A DNA stretch of 64,000 nucleotides from JANQEU01 sp965228045 (GTDB taxonomy: Bacteria > Bacteroidota > Bacteroidia > Cytophagales > Cyclobacteriaceae): the NCBI GenBank assembly GCA_965228045.1, contig OZ245789.1, positions 3,162,001-3,226,000 on the forward strand, written 5' to 3'. Below are positions 18,388 through 27,214 of the stretch, in pieces. The notes under the pieces are model-generated. The model was not told where the DNA came from. It searched no databases and worked only from the letters and a program-made list of their open reading frames with translations. Positions within the stretch are counted from its first letter, which is position 1; every line of letters starts with the position of its first letter. A program made the translations under genes and the position numbers.

Positions 18388-19446
18388 ATGAAAAAAATAA
18401 CAATAATAATTTACATATTATCAGGATTCAGTCTACAATCTCAGAATTTAGATATTTCTAAGTCAATCGAATCAATTTACCGACTTAGCAAGGAGTACTT
18501 TGAAATATTAAGAATGGAGAAAACCCTTATTTTGGTGGGGAGCATAGATCATGACAATTTCCTTTTCTACGGAGAAGATGATTCCTATGAAAGTTCTATT
18601 TATCAATATTCAATTAGTAACGATAGCATGTGGTTGTTATCAGATTATTCAATAGAAATGGATGATTCTTTCGATGGACTCAGTTTAGTAGTGACTCGAA
18701 ATGGAAATTTTTACTCAAAATTTTATTTAAATGATCCCTTTGACTATGGTTATCAAAAAATTTATTTCAATCGAGAGGGTAAGGATCATTTTCTAGACAG
18801 TATCTACAACGCTGATAAAATCATACATTCCTCTTTCAGTTTCGATGGAAAGTTTCTACTAGTGAACACACTCAATACACTTTCGGATTATTACAATCCA
18901 GAACAGGACAATCGTATTATGATCTATGATCTGAGTGCTATTGAACTAGGAACAATCAAGAAAAATTACATTCCTTGTTCATTATGCTCCGATAGCTTTA
19001 TGGTTGGAGATCAGCTGTTTTTCACAATAGGCCGTAAAGATGGATATGACGGATACAGCAATAAGGACATCTATAAGGCACCTTTTAATGATATTTCAGA
19101 CACAACAAAGATCGCCGTAAACACCGATCTAATTGGAGTATCACCTGATGGAAATTATATATTGGGTTCAAGGTTTTTAGATAGACAAAAAACGACTGCG
19201 GTGATTATTGAAGTTTCCTCAAGAAAATATCAAATGTTACTGGGGAGAGATTATCCAAGCGGGCGTCCATTTTACTCGCTGTATGAAAATAAGTTTGCTT
19301 TTTCCATCAAAGGACACATCATCTATATTGATTTTCCTGAATCTTATCCATTTGATGCACTTACATGGAGAAATGAAGAAATTCCGGATTGGACTGAAAC
19401 AGAGTTCTGGTCACAATTCGAACATCCCCCATTTCCAGAGAAATAG
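18388..19446 (+). CDS. Exported protein of unknown function, possible beta-propeller
   Basis: This is a 352-residue protein with a short signal peptide (MKKITIIIYILSGFSLQSQ). The body contains recurring strand-turn patterns ending in S-x-D-x-K/N (SSFSFDGKFLLVN, IGVSPDGNYILGS), the kind of repeats seen in TolB/WD-like propellers. There are two cysteines close together (IPCSLCSDS). It starts 3 nt after the preceding stop and shares that gene's A+T-rich composition, so the two form one operon and probably one function. No homologue or activity is recognised. A partner or immunity role for the upstream protein is only a guess. Confidence 0.6.
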   Translation: MKKITIIIYILSGFSLQSQNLDISKSIESIYRLSKEYFEILRMEKTLILVGSIDHDNFLFYGEDDSYESSIYQYSISNDSMWLLSDYSIEMDDSFDGLSLVVTRNGNFYSKFYLNDPFDYGYQKIYFNREGKDHFLDSIYNADKIIHSSFSFDGKFLLVNTLNTLSDYYNPEQDNRIMIYDLSAIELGTIKKNYIPCSLCSDSFMVGDQLFFTIGRKDGYDGYSNKDIYKAPFNDISDTTKIAVNTDLIGVSPDGNYILGSRFLDRQKTTAVIIEVSSRKYQMLLGRDYPSGRPFYSLYENKFAFSIKGHIIYIDFPESYPFDALTWRNEEIPDWTETEFWSQFEHPPFPEK

Positions 19447-19591
19447 AGACTCTTGTCTCCCGTTGAAACAAGCTCATTGCTTGTGCCTATATTATTATTA
19501 ATCCAATCCAATAACGTTCATTTTTAATCTTTGAGTGAAGTATTAATTCTATCTGAATGTAGAATCCATCAACTGAATTTCCGCAGAAAAT

Positions 19592-19885
19592 TCCAGGGGA
19601 ATCTCATTGCAAAGGAACGTATCCGTACCCAGGATTCCCTTAGAATACCACCACCAAAGCCACTCCTTTAGATTCAGGGATGACGTGAACCTAAGCCGAC
19701 ATTCCCCGGATTTTCGCCCTACCCCCCACGTCATTCCCCGGATTTTCGCTCTACCCCCCCACGTCATTCCCCGGATTTTTGTAAAAAATCCTAGGGGAAT
19801 CTCATAGCAAAGAAACGTTACTGTACCCAGGATTCCCTTAGAATACCACCACCAAAGCCCTACCCATAGATTCAGGGAATGACAT
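19592..19885. repeat. Multi-hairpin interspersed repeat, copy B
   Basis: This is the second copy of the element at 16221-16445, in the same orientation. It has two body units (about 19592-19687 and 19790-19885), each containing AGGATTCCCTTAGAATACCA. Between them are three tandem units of the 32-33 bp type, starting at 19697, 19729 and 19762. The last unit again forms the ATTCCCC/GGGGAAT palindrome. Scattered point differences from copy A show that the copies have diverged. Confidence 0.8.
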
Positions 19886-19930
19886 GAACCTTTCACGATC
19901 AATCCTAACCACCCAGTTGGACATTTTATT

Positions 19931-19938
19931 TAATTTAG
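19931..19938 (+). promoter_or_regulatory. -7-like box upstream of the sulfurtransferase gene
   Basis: TAATTTAG lies 30 nt before the ATG at 19969 and resembles the Bacteroidota -7 element TAnnTTTG with one change. No TTG was found at the usual -33 distance. Confidence 0.3.
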
Positions 19939-19968
19939 TCGGATACTCCCAAAACAGGAATTCAGTCC

Positions 19969-20805
19969 ATGGAACCCGTCATCAAAATATCCGAATTAAT
20001 ATCATTAAAAGACAATGAGAATCTACTGATTTTTGACGCCAGCGGAGGCCCCAGTGCCCTTGACGAATACCAGAAAAGTCACCTGGATGGTGCTCAATTC
20101 ATCGACCTGGAATCTGACCTGGCTGATGTCAAAAATCCGGTAAACGGTGGTAGACATCCTCTACCAACACCCGAACAATTCTCCAACACCCTCTCTGAAT
20201 TTGGAATAGGTCCCGAAAGCCATGTGGTGGTGTATGATCACATGAGTGGTGGAAACGCAGCGGCAAGGTTTTGGTGGATGCTGATGGCGATAGGACATAA
20301 AAAAGTACAGGTACTCGATGGTGGATTTCAGTCTGCTGTAATGGCAGGATATCCCGTAAACGACAAGCCTGTTAAACCCAAAAAAGCAGTAGTTTATCCA
20401 GCTACGGAATGGATGTTGCCGACCGTTCCCATGTCAGAAATCGAAACAGTCATACAAAATGGAAACCTCGTGATCGATGTACGAGACGCAGCCCGTTATC
20501 GTGGAGAGACGGAACCGATAGACCTGATCGCAGGACACATTCCTGGTGCGCTAAATGCACCTTTTAAAGAAAACCTGGATGCTGATGGGATATTTCTATC
20601 CCCGGAACAATTGAAAGAAAAGTATAAATCATTGATAGGTGAGCGGAAGTCTGATGAGGTGACATTCCACTGCGGGTCAGGTGTAACCGCCTGCCATTCC
20701 ATTCTGGCGATGGCTTATGCCGGCCTGGACGTTCCGAATCTTTATGTGGGCTCATGGAGCGAATGGAGTAGAAACGATAATCCTATGATCACCAAAAGCA
20801 ATTAA
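19969..20805 (+). CDS. Two-domain rhodanese sulfurtransferase (thiosulfate/3-mercaptopyruvate type)
   Basis: This is a 278-residue cytoplasmic protein made of two rhodanese domains. The inactive N-terminal one (about 1-140) includes HLDGAQFIDLESDL and VVVYDHMSGGNAAARFWWML. The catalytic C-terminal one (about 155-275) has Cys235 in the loop HCGSGVTACH. The CGSGVTAC loop is the 3-mercaptopyruvate sulfurtransferase type, as in SseA, rather than the classical CRxGxR thiosulfate loop. The enzyme moves sulfane sulfur to thiols or cyanide. No signal peptide is present. It is followed 39 nt later by a small membrane-protein gene. Confidence 0.88.
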   Translation: MEPVIKISELISLKDNENLLIFDASGGPSALDEYQKSHLDGAQFIDLESDLADVKNPVNGGRHPLPTPEQFSNTLSEFGIGPESHVVVYDHMSGGNAAARFWWMLMAIGHKKVQVLDGGFQSAVMAGYPVNDKPVKPKKAVVYPATEWMLPTVPMSEIETVIQNGNLVIDVRDAARYRGETEPIDLIAGHIPGALNAPFKENLDADGIFLSPEQLKEKYKSLIGERKSDEVTFHCGSGVTACHSILAMAYAGLDVPNLYVGSWSEWSRNDNPMITKSN

Positions 20806-20844
20806 ACTTGAACCCGGAACAAAATCAAAAATCGCCATTACCAA

Positions 20845-21234
20845 ATGATTAAAAGTGACACCGCCATCCGCATAATGCTTTTCCTGCTAGGCGTAATTAT
20901 CGTTTTCCATTTCCTGATCTTATTGAAAATCATCCCTTATGACATCACATGGGGTGGACGATTGACAAATGATCAGGAGATGTACGTTTTTGAGGGTGTC
21001 TCAATTGTACTCAATTCCATTTTGATAATTGCCATATTGATCAAAGGCGACCTTATCAACAAGGTAATACCACTTAAAATAGCGAATGGTATCTTGTGGT
21101 TCTTCTTTGTCGTATTTGTGTTCAACACCATTGGGAATCTTTTGGCGAAGACCACCTTCGAAAAGTTCTTCTCTATTTTAACACTTCTGTCTGCCTTCCT
21201 TCTTTGGATTATTTTGCGTTCCGGCAAAAAGTAA
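20845..21234 (+). CDS. Small four-TM membrane protein of unknown function
   Basis: This is a 129-residue protein with four clear hydrophobic segments: MLFLLGVIIVFHFLILLKII, then VSIVLNSILIIAILI, then ILWFFFVVFVFNTIGNLLA and FFSILTLLSAFLLWIIL. The loop between TM1 and TM2 holds WGGRLTNDQEMYVFE, a pattern I have seen in small uncharacterised Bacteroidota membrane proteins. No active site is visible. It follows the sulfurtransferase by 39 nt on the same strand and may share its transcript. Confidence 0.7.
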   Translation: MIKSDTAIRIMLFLLGVIIVFHFLILLKIIPYDITWGGRLTNDQEMYVFEGVSIVLNSILIIAILIKGDLINKVIPLKIANGILWFFFVVFVFNTIGNLLAKTTFEKFFSILTLLSAFLLWIILRSGKK

Positions 21235-21258
21235 ATACCTGTTGGTACGAGACCAACG

Positions 21259-22608
21259 TCAGGAGGCAATCCTGATGTTATCCAATATGTTCTTCAGAAA
21301 CTCATTTGTGTCAAACTGCTCCGACAAACCCATCCGAACCACCACCAGGTCATAAGATGGGATGACGAAGACGTACTGACCCTGGAAACCATTACAGGAA
21401 TAAGCATCCTCAGGGACATCGGGCATCGCCACACCCTCTACATTTAACCAAAAGTGACCACCGTATTTTCCATCGCTGCCCGGTGCTGGAGTTCTGACAA
21501 AATCCACCCAGCTCGAATCGATCACCTGATCCCCAAACCAGTTCCCATTATTTAGATAAAGCTGCCCAAAACGCGCCCAGTCCCTTGGTGTGGCATACGT
21601 ATAAGAAGATCCGATGAACGTTCCGCTTTCGTCTGTCTCAAGAACCGCCGATGACATGCCAATCTTATTAAACAAGCTGTCATATGCAAGCGACCAATAG
21701 GCCTGATCGGATTCCATACTATTACGAAGCAATTGACTGACCAAATTACTAGTACCACTGCTGTAGTACCAGTTAGTGCCTATGGGATGGATCAGTGGCT
21801 TACCCATAGGAATCTCAGAAACCTGATCAGATATATAAAGCATCCTGGTAGCATCGGAAACACTTCCATAATTCTCTTCGAAAACCAGGCCACTTTGCTG
21901 TCTAAGCAGGTCACGAAGTGTGATTTCAGCTCTGTCATCCTGCCACTGCGAAAATAGTTTTTTGTCCTCCAAACTCATCAATTGATTTTTTACCATAATG
22001 CCCACAAGTGTTGAAGTGATGCTCTTCGTCATTGACCATCCAAGTATCTCAGTGTCCTGGTCAAATCCATTGGCATAAAGCTCATGTAGTAATTGGCCCT
22101 TATACACCACCACAATCGCCCTCGTCCTTTTCTCCTCCATGTTCATAGAAGCGTCGAAAGCATTCCGGACCGTCTCCTTCAGACCGACCAGGTCGACCTC
22201 ATCCGGTACATTGTCATAACTGACCGACCTTCCGATTGGCCACAAAGAGTCAGCAGGTACTTCAGGACGGTTTGTCACAAAGTTCACATCATAGTCATCC
22301 CCATCCACCAGCAACACACATCCAAGATTTCCTCTGTATTCAGCCGTTCGGGACACTAATCCAAAAAAAGTGGTCGTCGCCCTTTTCGAAACATTATCGA
22401 TCACGGTATTTGTCATCCCCAGTGGCCCAATGTCCAGGTCATCGGTTTGGATGGATTCCTGATCACGACCTGCGATGAACGTGCAGGAGCACATTTTTTT
22501 GGCCGCATATCCATTGGCCACCTGTAATTGTGGTCTTATAAACTGGTTAAAGGCATATATTATTCCAGCTATGATCAAAACAAGAATGGGAAATAAGAGT
22601 TTTTTCAT
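21259..22608 (-). CDS. Membrane-anchored serine hydrolase (class C beta-lactamase-related)
   Basis: This is a 449-residue protein. The start at 22608 is preferred because MKKLLFPILVLIIAGIIYAF gives a signal anchor; an upstream in-frame start would place 12 polar residues before it. The serine-hydrolase domain (about 140-445) has the SxxK motif SMTK in GWSMTKSITSTLVG, a YSSGTSN block in the Y-x-N position, and late GHFWLN and GFQGQYVFV segments. Homologues include esterases, D-Ala-D-Ala peptidases and 6-aminohexanoate hydrolases. The N-terminal 130 residues have no known role. The gene is divergent from the AraC regulator, about 100 nt between starts. Confidence 0.83.
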   Translation of the reverse strand: MKKLLFPILVLIIAGIIYAFNQFIRPQLQVANGYAAKKMCSCTFIAGRDQESIQTDDLDIGPLGMTNTVIDNVSKRATTTFFGLVSRTAEYRGNLGCVLLVDGDDYDVNFVTNRPEVPADSLWPIGRSVSYDNVPDEVDLVGLKETVRNAFDASMNMEEKRTRAIVVVYKGQLLHELYANGFDQDTEILGWSMTKSITSTLVGIMVKNQLMSLEDKKLFSQWQDDRAEITLRDLLRQQSGLVFEENYGSVSDATRMLYISDQVSEIPMGKPLIHPIGTNWYYSSGTSNLVSQLLRNSMESDQAYWSLAYDSLFNKIGMSSAVLETDESGTFIGSSYTYATPRDWARFGQLYLNNGNWFGDQVIDSSWVDFVRTPAPGSDGKYGGHFWLNVEGVAMPDVPEDAYSCNGFQGQYVFVIPSYDLVVVRMGLSEQFDTNEFLKNILDNIRIAS

Positions 22609-22706
22609 GTGTATGGTTTGAATCTTCAAGTTAGGCAAACGCAAAAAGTTCTTCCAGTCAGCTTATGGTATTTTCTTCTAAACCTGTTATTTGGTAAATT
22701 CAGATC

Positions 22707-23726
22707 ATGGAACCCTCCTTCGATACCTGGACCATCTTGTTTACAGTTGCATCCTTTCAGGGCTTGTTTCTCAGTGTGGTTTTATTCCTGAAAGACTCCA
22801 GGGGAATTGGATTTCTTGCGGGTTTGATCCTTAGCTTTAGCATTTGCCTGGGTTTTTACATAACCTTCTGGACGGGGTACTATCAGTTGCTCCCCTGGCA
22901 ATTGGGAGCGCTCCAGGGTTTGACATTTTTATTCGGGCCCTTACTCTATTTTTACTTTAGGGAGTACAAAAGGAATGATTTCCTCCACTTTCTACCGTTT
23001 GGCATGTATGTGATTTTTTACATGCTTTTTGCAAATTACGGGGGCATGGTGCCAACACTCCTGGCTCTTTCTCAAATCATCCACCTGATAGCGTATTGCG
23101 GGTTGATGTTTTCCTGGCTTTCCAGCCAAAATAGCTCCGGTAATGGCAACCGGAAACATTTAAAATGGCGGCAGGCACTGGCATGGGCATTTTCCGGTTA
23201 CACAGCGAGCTTCACAATGTATTACTTCCTCGTCTGGACAGGGCTCCTGAAAATCGAATATGACTATATGATTTCGCTAGCATCCTCATTTCTCATTTAT
23301 TTCATAGGGTATTATGGTTTTTTAAAACCGGACCTTTTGAGCGGAAATGGTCAACCGAGGTATGATCGATCATCATTGAATGACTCTGCCGCCAGGTCGA
23401 TCAAACAACAGTTAGACAAACTCGTGACCACCGAGAAGCTGTACTTGGAATCTTTGAGACTTCAGGATTTTGCCTCAAGGCTTGGAATATCAACACATCA
23501 CATTTCACAGGCCGTGAATGAGCTCGAAGGGAAGAATTTTCCGGACTATATCAACGAATTCAGGATCAGCGAAGCAAAAAGGCTACTACTTGAATCGGAT
23601 GATAAAATCATAGACATAGCTTACCGTACCGGCTTCAACAATAAAGCCTCCTTTCACAATGCTTTTCGCAAAAAGACCGGCATGTCACCTTCGGAATTCA
23701 GGGAAAAGAATCTACTGCTCACCTAG
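22707..23726 (+). CDS. AraC-family regulator with multi-pass membrane N-terminus
   Basis: This is a 339-residue protein. Residues 1-210 form six to seven TM helices (TWTILFTVASFQGLFLSVVL through ASSFLIYFIGYYGFLKP). A linker leads to a C-terminal AraC/XylS DNA-binding domain (about 235-335). Two helix-turn-helix units are readable: FASRLGISTHHISQAVNELE and IIDIAYRTGFNNKASFHNAF, ending in KKTGMSPSEFRE. This layout is common in Bacteroidota and couples a membrane signal directly to transcription. The divergent serine hydrolase is the obvious candidate target. No effector can be inferred. Confidence 0.9.
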   Translation: MEPSFDTWTILFTVASFQGLFLSVVLFLKDSRGIGFLAGLILSFSICLGFYITFWTGYYQLLPWQLGALQGLTFLFGPLLYFYFREYKRNDFLHFLPFGMYVIFYMLFANYGGMVPTLLALSQIIHLIAYCGLMFSWLSSQNSSGNGNRKHLKWRQALAWAFSGYTASFTMYYFLVWTGLLKIEYDYMISLASSFLIYFIGYYGFLKPDLLSGNGQPRYDRSSLNDSAARSIKQQLDKLVTTEKLYLESLRLQDFASRLGISTHHISQAVNELEGKNFPDYINEFRISEAKRLLLESDDKIIDIAYRTGFNNKASFHNAFRKKTGMSPSEFREKNLLLT

Positions 23727-23800
23727 TCAAATCTTATCGGATTAGACCTTTTTGGATATGGGGACCATAATTTGGCCAAATGTCAAAACACTCTTATCCA

Positions 23801-24691
23801 ATGAAAAAGCTTACGATCATTACATCACTTGTTTTGCTTTCAACATTCACTGCATTGGGGCAAACCCCGATGGAATCAGCGACTACAAAATACAATGCCG
23901 GTAACTGGCAGGAAGCGATGTCTGATTACAAAACTCATCTAGAATCCGCACCTAATGACTCCGCAGCCTGGTATTACCTGGCCAGGTGTCAGATGAACTT
24001 AGGGGAATACGAAAATTCCCTGAAGACGTTCAAAAAAGCAAAGGATCTGAATTTCAACGCTAATTTTATTGATTTCAATCTGGCAAAAATCTACGCAGTG
24101 CAGGGTCAGGATGACAAAATGTATACCACCCTTGAAACCGCTGCTGATAATGGGCTGTTCATCCTGGCGCAGTTGAAGACAGACACCGTTTTTTTGGAAT
24201 TTCAGGAAAATCAAAAATTTCAGAAAATACTGGAGAAGGTCCGGGTCAATGCCTACCCCTGCCTCAGCGATAAAGATAAAAGACACTTTGACTTCTGGAT
24301 AGGTGAATGGGACGTGTATTTCAATGGTCAGAAAGTTGGTGAAAACTCCATCACGCTTGCAGAAGGAGGCTGTGCCGTCCATGAAAATTATGTCACCCAG
24401 GGTAATTATGCCGGTCAAAGCATAAACTTCTACAGTCCGGTTGATGAAAAATGGCATCAGCACTGGGTGGGCAGTGCCGGAGATGTGTATAACTACATGG
24501 AAATAGACCGCGGTGAAGGAATGCTGCAATTCCTGAGTGACTATGTCACACCAAATGGAGAAGTTCAGCAATCCAGGCTGACCTTCACCAAAAACGACGA
24601 TGGTACTGTGACACAGCTATTTGAAAACTCCGCGGATAAGGGTACTACGTGGACAGAGAGTTTTAAGGGTATCTACAAGAAGAATCCGTGA
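23801..24691 (+). CDS. Exported TPR protein with FDFWIGEWDV-type beta domain
   Basis: This is a 296-residue protein from the ATG at 23801, which opens a clear signal peptide (MKKLTIITSLVLLSTFTALG). An earlier in-frame ATG at 23780 is less likely. Residues about 25-125 form tetratricopeptide repeats (WYYLARCQMNLGEYENSLKT). The C-terminal 140 residues contain HFDFWIGEWDVYF and later WHQHWVGSAGDV, a beta-rich domain frequent in secreted Bacteroidota and proteobacterial proteins of unknown function (DUF1579-like). A strong intrinsic terminator lies 46 nt downstream. Confidence 0.75.
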   Translation: MKKLTIITSLVLLSTFTALGQTPMESATTKYNAGNWQEAMSDYKTHLESAPNDSAAWYYLARCQMNLGEYENSLKTFKKAKDLNFNANFIDFNLAKIYAVQGQDDKMYTTLETAADNGLFILAQLKTDTVFLEFQENQKFQKILEKVRVNAYPCLSDKDKRHFDFWIGEWDVYFNGQKVGENSITLAEGGCAVHENYVTQGNYAGQSINFYSPVDEKWHQHWVGSAGDVYNYMEIDRGEGMLQFLSDYVTPNGEVQQSRLTFTKNDDGTVTQLFENSADKGTTWTESFKGIYKKNP

Positions 24692-24736
24692 GTCTTGTAG
24701 AGTTATTGGATAGTTTGTTAGCGGATAATTCAAAAC

Positions 24737-24770
24737 AGAACCGTGGAAATCTCCGCGGTTCTAGTTTTTT
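24737..24770 (+). terminator. Strong intrinsic terminator
   Basis: An 11-bp stem (AGAACCGTGGA paired with TCCGCGGTTCT, one wobble), loop AATC, is followed by AGTTTTTT. It lies 46 nt after the TPR-protein stop. Confidence 0.85.
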
Positions 24771-24849
24771 AACAAAGTCCTTAATCTTTTGTAACATTTA
24801 AGGTGGTTATTAAGTCTGAATTGTTGAACAAAACCAACAATTCTCCTCT

Positions 24850-25821
24850 ATGAAAGCCGTTGCATGCACAGCTTATGGTTCACCTGAAGTTCTTCAATTT
24901 GTAGATATACCAAAACCGGAACCCACCGATGACCAAATTCTTGTCAAGGTCAGGTCCACTACCGTGGCAGTAGCCGATTCCAGACTTCGCAGTCTGAATG
25001 TCCCAAAAGGCATGACTATCCCGGTCCGATTAGCCATCGGCGTTACCAAACCAAGAAAATCTGTGATGGGTGTAGAATCCGCAGGAGTAGTAGAAAAAGT
25101 GGGCAAGGACGTAAAGGAATATAAAGTGGGTGACGAAATCTTTGCAGAGTCTCTCAGTAACTTCGGAGCACATGCGGAATATTTGGTTTTGGGTAAAAAA
25201 GATCCCAAATCCCTGAAACCCGCGGAGCTGTCATTCGATGAAGCGGCCGCACTCCCAATTGGTGCCAGGACCGCACTGTTCTTTCTTCAGAAAGCCGACG
25301 CGAAGGATCGAAAGAAAGTTCTAATCTATGGTGCATCCGGCAGTGTCGGAACGTACGCTGTCCAGATGGCGGCAAACTTCGGTTGTGAAGTTACAGGTGT
25401 TTGCAGTGAAGGGAATTTTGACCTGGTGAAGTCTCTCGGTGCCATGAAAACAATCAGCTACAAGGCCCCTGACTTTGAAAAACAATTAGAGAAATACGAC
25501 CTGGTGTTCCTGGCGATTGATAAGTTGCCATTTGCCATCTGCCACAGGATCCTGAATGATGGTGGAGTATATGTAAATATCACATACCCATTCATGAATC
25601 TGCACCAGATGCGTGTGTCGTTTTCCGGCAAGAAAAAAATAATAATGGGACAGAGCGTACCCAACGATCCCAAATTGCTTTCGGATATTAAGGAGATGAT
25701 AGAACGCAAAAAACTAAAAGTAGTAATCGACAAGTCATTTCCTTTTGAAGAAATCCGGGAAGCTCATCGTTATGTAGATCAGGGACACAAAAAGGGTAAT
25801 GTAGTGGTGCGCGTCTCCTGA
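24850..25821 (+). CDS. MDR-superfamily NAD(P)-dependent alcohol dehydrogenase / quinone oxidoreductase-like
   Basis: This is a 323-residue soluble oxidoreductase of the medium-chain dehydrogenase/reductase superfamily. The GroES-like N-terminus (1-120) contains GVESAGVVEKVGKDVKEYKV. A Rossmann domain follows, with the nucleotide-binding loop IYGASGSVGTYAVQMA (around residues 158-173). The usual Cys/His zinc ligands of true alcohol dehydrogenases are not visible, so a quinone-oxidoreductase-like NADPH activity is more likely. No signal peptide is present. It is monocistronic, with an upstream terminator separating it from the TPR gene. Confidence 0.85.
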   Translation: MKAVACTAYGSPEVLQFVDIPKPEPTDDQILVKVRSTTVAVADSRLRSLNVPKGMTIPVRLAIGVTKPRKSVMGVESAGVVEKVGKDVKEYKVGDEIFAESLSNFGAHAEYLVLGKKDPKSLKPAELSFDEAAALPIGARTALFFLQKADAKDRKKVLIYGASGSVGTYAVQMAANFGCEVTGVCSEGNFDLVKSLGAMKTISYKAPDFEKQLEKYDLVFLAIDKLPFAICHRILNDGGVYVNITYPFMNLHQMRVSFSGKKKIIMGQSVPNDPKLLSDIKEMIERKKLKVVIDKSFPFEEIREAHRYVDQGHKKGNVVVRVS

Positions 25822-25846
25822 TCCGTTATTTTTCACTCAATTTCGC

Positions 25847-25854
25847 TATCTTAG
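25847..25854 (+). promoter_or_regulatory. -7-like box upstream of the DUF3784-like gene
   Basis: TATCTTAG lies 21 nt before the ATG at 25876. It resembles the Bacteroidota -7 consensus TAnnTTTG with one change. No clear -33 TTG was seen. Confidence 0.3.
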
Positions 25855-25875
25855 AGAACAGAATTTTCATCTACC

Positions 25876-26589
25876 ATGAATCTGGTTTCATTAATAACTG
25901 GTATTTCTATTATGGCCATGGGCCTTCTCATCAGGAAGTATCCTAATCTCATAGCGGGCTATAATACCATGCCACCGGACAGAAAAGCCAAGGTCGACAT
26001 TGATGGGCTTTCAAACTGGATGCAAAAAGGTTTTGTTCTTATGGGTCTGATCATCGTCCTTGGCCCCTATACCCTTCCATTGATAGGCCTGCAAAGTCTG
26101 AATGACAGCATTATCTTCATCGCTGTGTTTGGCATTGTTCCGATTCTGCTTATTGGAGCGCAACGTTTTGACCATAACAATGACAACAAAGTCAAAAAAG
26201 TATTGCTCCCGGTGATCATCGTGATTGCGGCAGGAGGTTTTGTGGTGGTATTGATTGCTTACGGTACCGCTCCACCCACCATTATTCTTGAAGATGACAG
26301 ACTTAATATTTCCGGAATGTACGGTGTAGATTGTAAAGTCACCGACCTTGAACTCCTGGACAATCTCCCTGAGGTGGAGATGCGTACGAATGGATTTCAT
26401 TATGGAACCGTCTCAAAAGGCAACTTCCGATTTGAAAATGGCAGCTCCGCAATGCTATTCCTGGAATCTGAAACGGGACCTTATATTAAGGTAACTTCCT
26501 TGACAACACCGGTCATTTATATCAATCGGGCATCCGGGCCCGATACTCACACAGAATTCGAACGGATGAGTAAAAATCTCAATCCATAA
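25876..26589 (+). CDS. DUF3784-like membrane protein with PH-like C-terminal domain
   Basis: This is a 237-residue protein. The N-terminal half has the small-protein signature of DUF3784-type membrane proteins: a first TM, then KYPNLIAGYNTMPPDRKAKV (about 22-41), then two further TMs. An extra TM (VIIVIAAGGFVVVLIAYGT) precedes a soluble beta-rich C-terminal domain (about 140-237; DRLNISGMYGVDCKVTDLEL ... SETGPYIKVTSLTTPVIYIN), which looks like the bacterial PH-type domain often joined to such TMs. Function is unknown. It is on the same strand as, and 20-38 nt upstream of, a methyltransferase gene. Confidence 0.75.
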   Translation: MNLVSLITGISIMAMGLLIRKYPNLIAGYNTMPPDRKAKVDIDGLSNWMQKGFVLMGLIIVLGPYTLPLIGLQSLNDSIIFIAVFGIVPILLIGAQRFDHNNDNKVKKVLLPVIIVIAAGGFVVVLIAYGTAPPTIILEDDRLNISGMYGVDCKVTDLELLDNLPEVEMRTNGFHYGTVSKGNFRFENGSSAMLFLESETGPYIKVTSLTTPVIYINRASGPDTHTEFERMSKNLNP

Positions 26590-26627
26590 AGTAAGATTGG
26601 TAGGTAAGAATGCTATTTTCGTTCCAA

Positions 26628-27209
26628 ATGGACGAAACTAAAATACAGGACATTCCGGGTATCTATCCGACACTGGAACAAAAGTGCAAAGAGCTTGGAT
26701 TTACCATGCCTTCCGATGTGTATTCGGGCTCATTATTGAAGACGCTGGTTGCGTCAAAGCGCAATGCACACATCCTGGAGCTAGGCACAGGAATAAGTCT
26801 GACGTTGTCCTGGATGATTGATGGTTTGGATGGACATTCAACATTGATTAGCATTGACAATGACCCCCAATTAATGGAAATCGCTAAGGAGTATTTCGGA
26901 AAGGACAACAGGGTGCAGCTCATCTGCACCGATGGCTCTGAATGGATCAAAAACTACCAGGGTGAACCATTCGATCTGATCTTTGCAGATACCTGGCCAG
27001 GGAAGTATCATACTCTGGAAGAAACACTGGAACTCCTGAAACCGGGTGGCATCTATATGATCGATGATATGAATCCACAACCCAACTGGCCGGAGGGTCA
27101 CGCGGAAAAAGCTGAAAGACTAACTGAATATTTGAAAAGCAGGGATGATCTCACCACGACCATGATGAATTGGTCAACCGGGATCATCTTGTGCACCAAA
27201 CTTATCTAA
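26628..27209 (+). CDS. Class I SAM-dependent methyltransferase (O-methyltransferase-like)
   Basis: This is a 193-residue protein from the ATG at 26628; an ATG at 26610 would add MLFSFQ. A Rossmann-type SAM-binding fold is visible: motif I ILELGTGISLTLSWM (about 49-63), an acidic end of strand two in LISIDNDPQLMEIA, and then QLICTDGSEWI and DLIFADTWPGKYHTLEETLE around the catalytic strand four. The YMIDDMNPQPNWPEGH segment resembles the metal-binding DDxxxxx region of O-methyltransferases. The substrate is unknown. The gene is 5 nt upstream of the pentapeptide-repeat gene, so they are co-transcribed. Confidence 0.82.
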   Translation: MDETKIQDIPGIYPTLEQKCKELGFTMPSDVYSGSLLKTLVASKRNAHILELGTGISLTLSWMIDGLDGHSTLISIDNDPQLMEIAKEYFGKDNRVQLICTDGSEWIKNYQGEPFDLIFADTWPGKYHTLEETLELLKPGGIYMIDDMNPQPNWPEGHAEKAERLTEYLKSRDDLTTTMMNWSTGIILCTKLI

Positions 27210-27214
27210 TTGGA

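Noticed and set aside
19607..19807. 66-residue ORF inside repeat copy B
   Set aside because: It lies entirely in the hairpin repeat and follows its periodicity, so it is not a gene.
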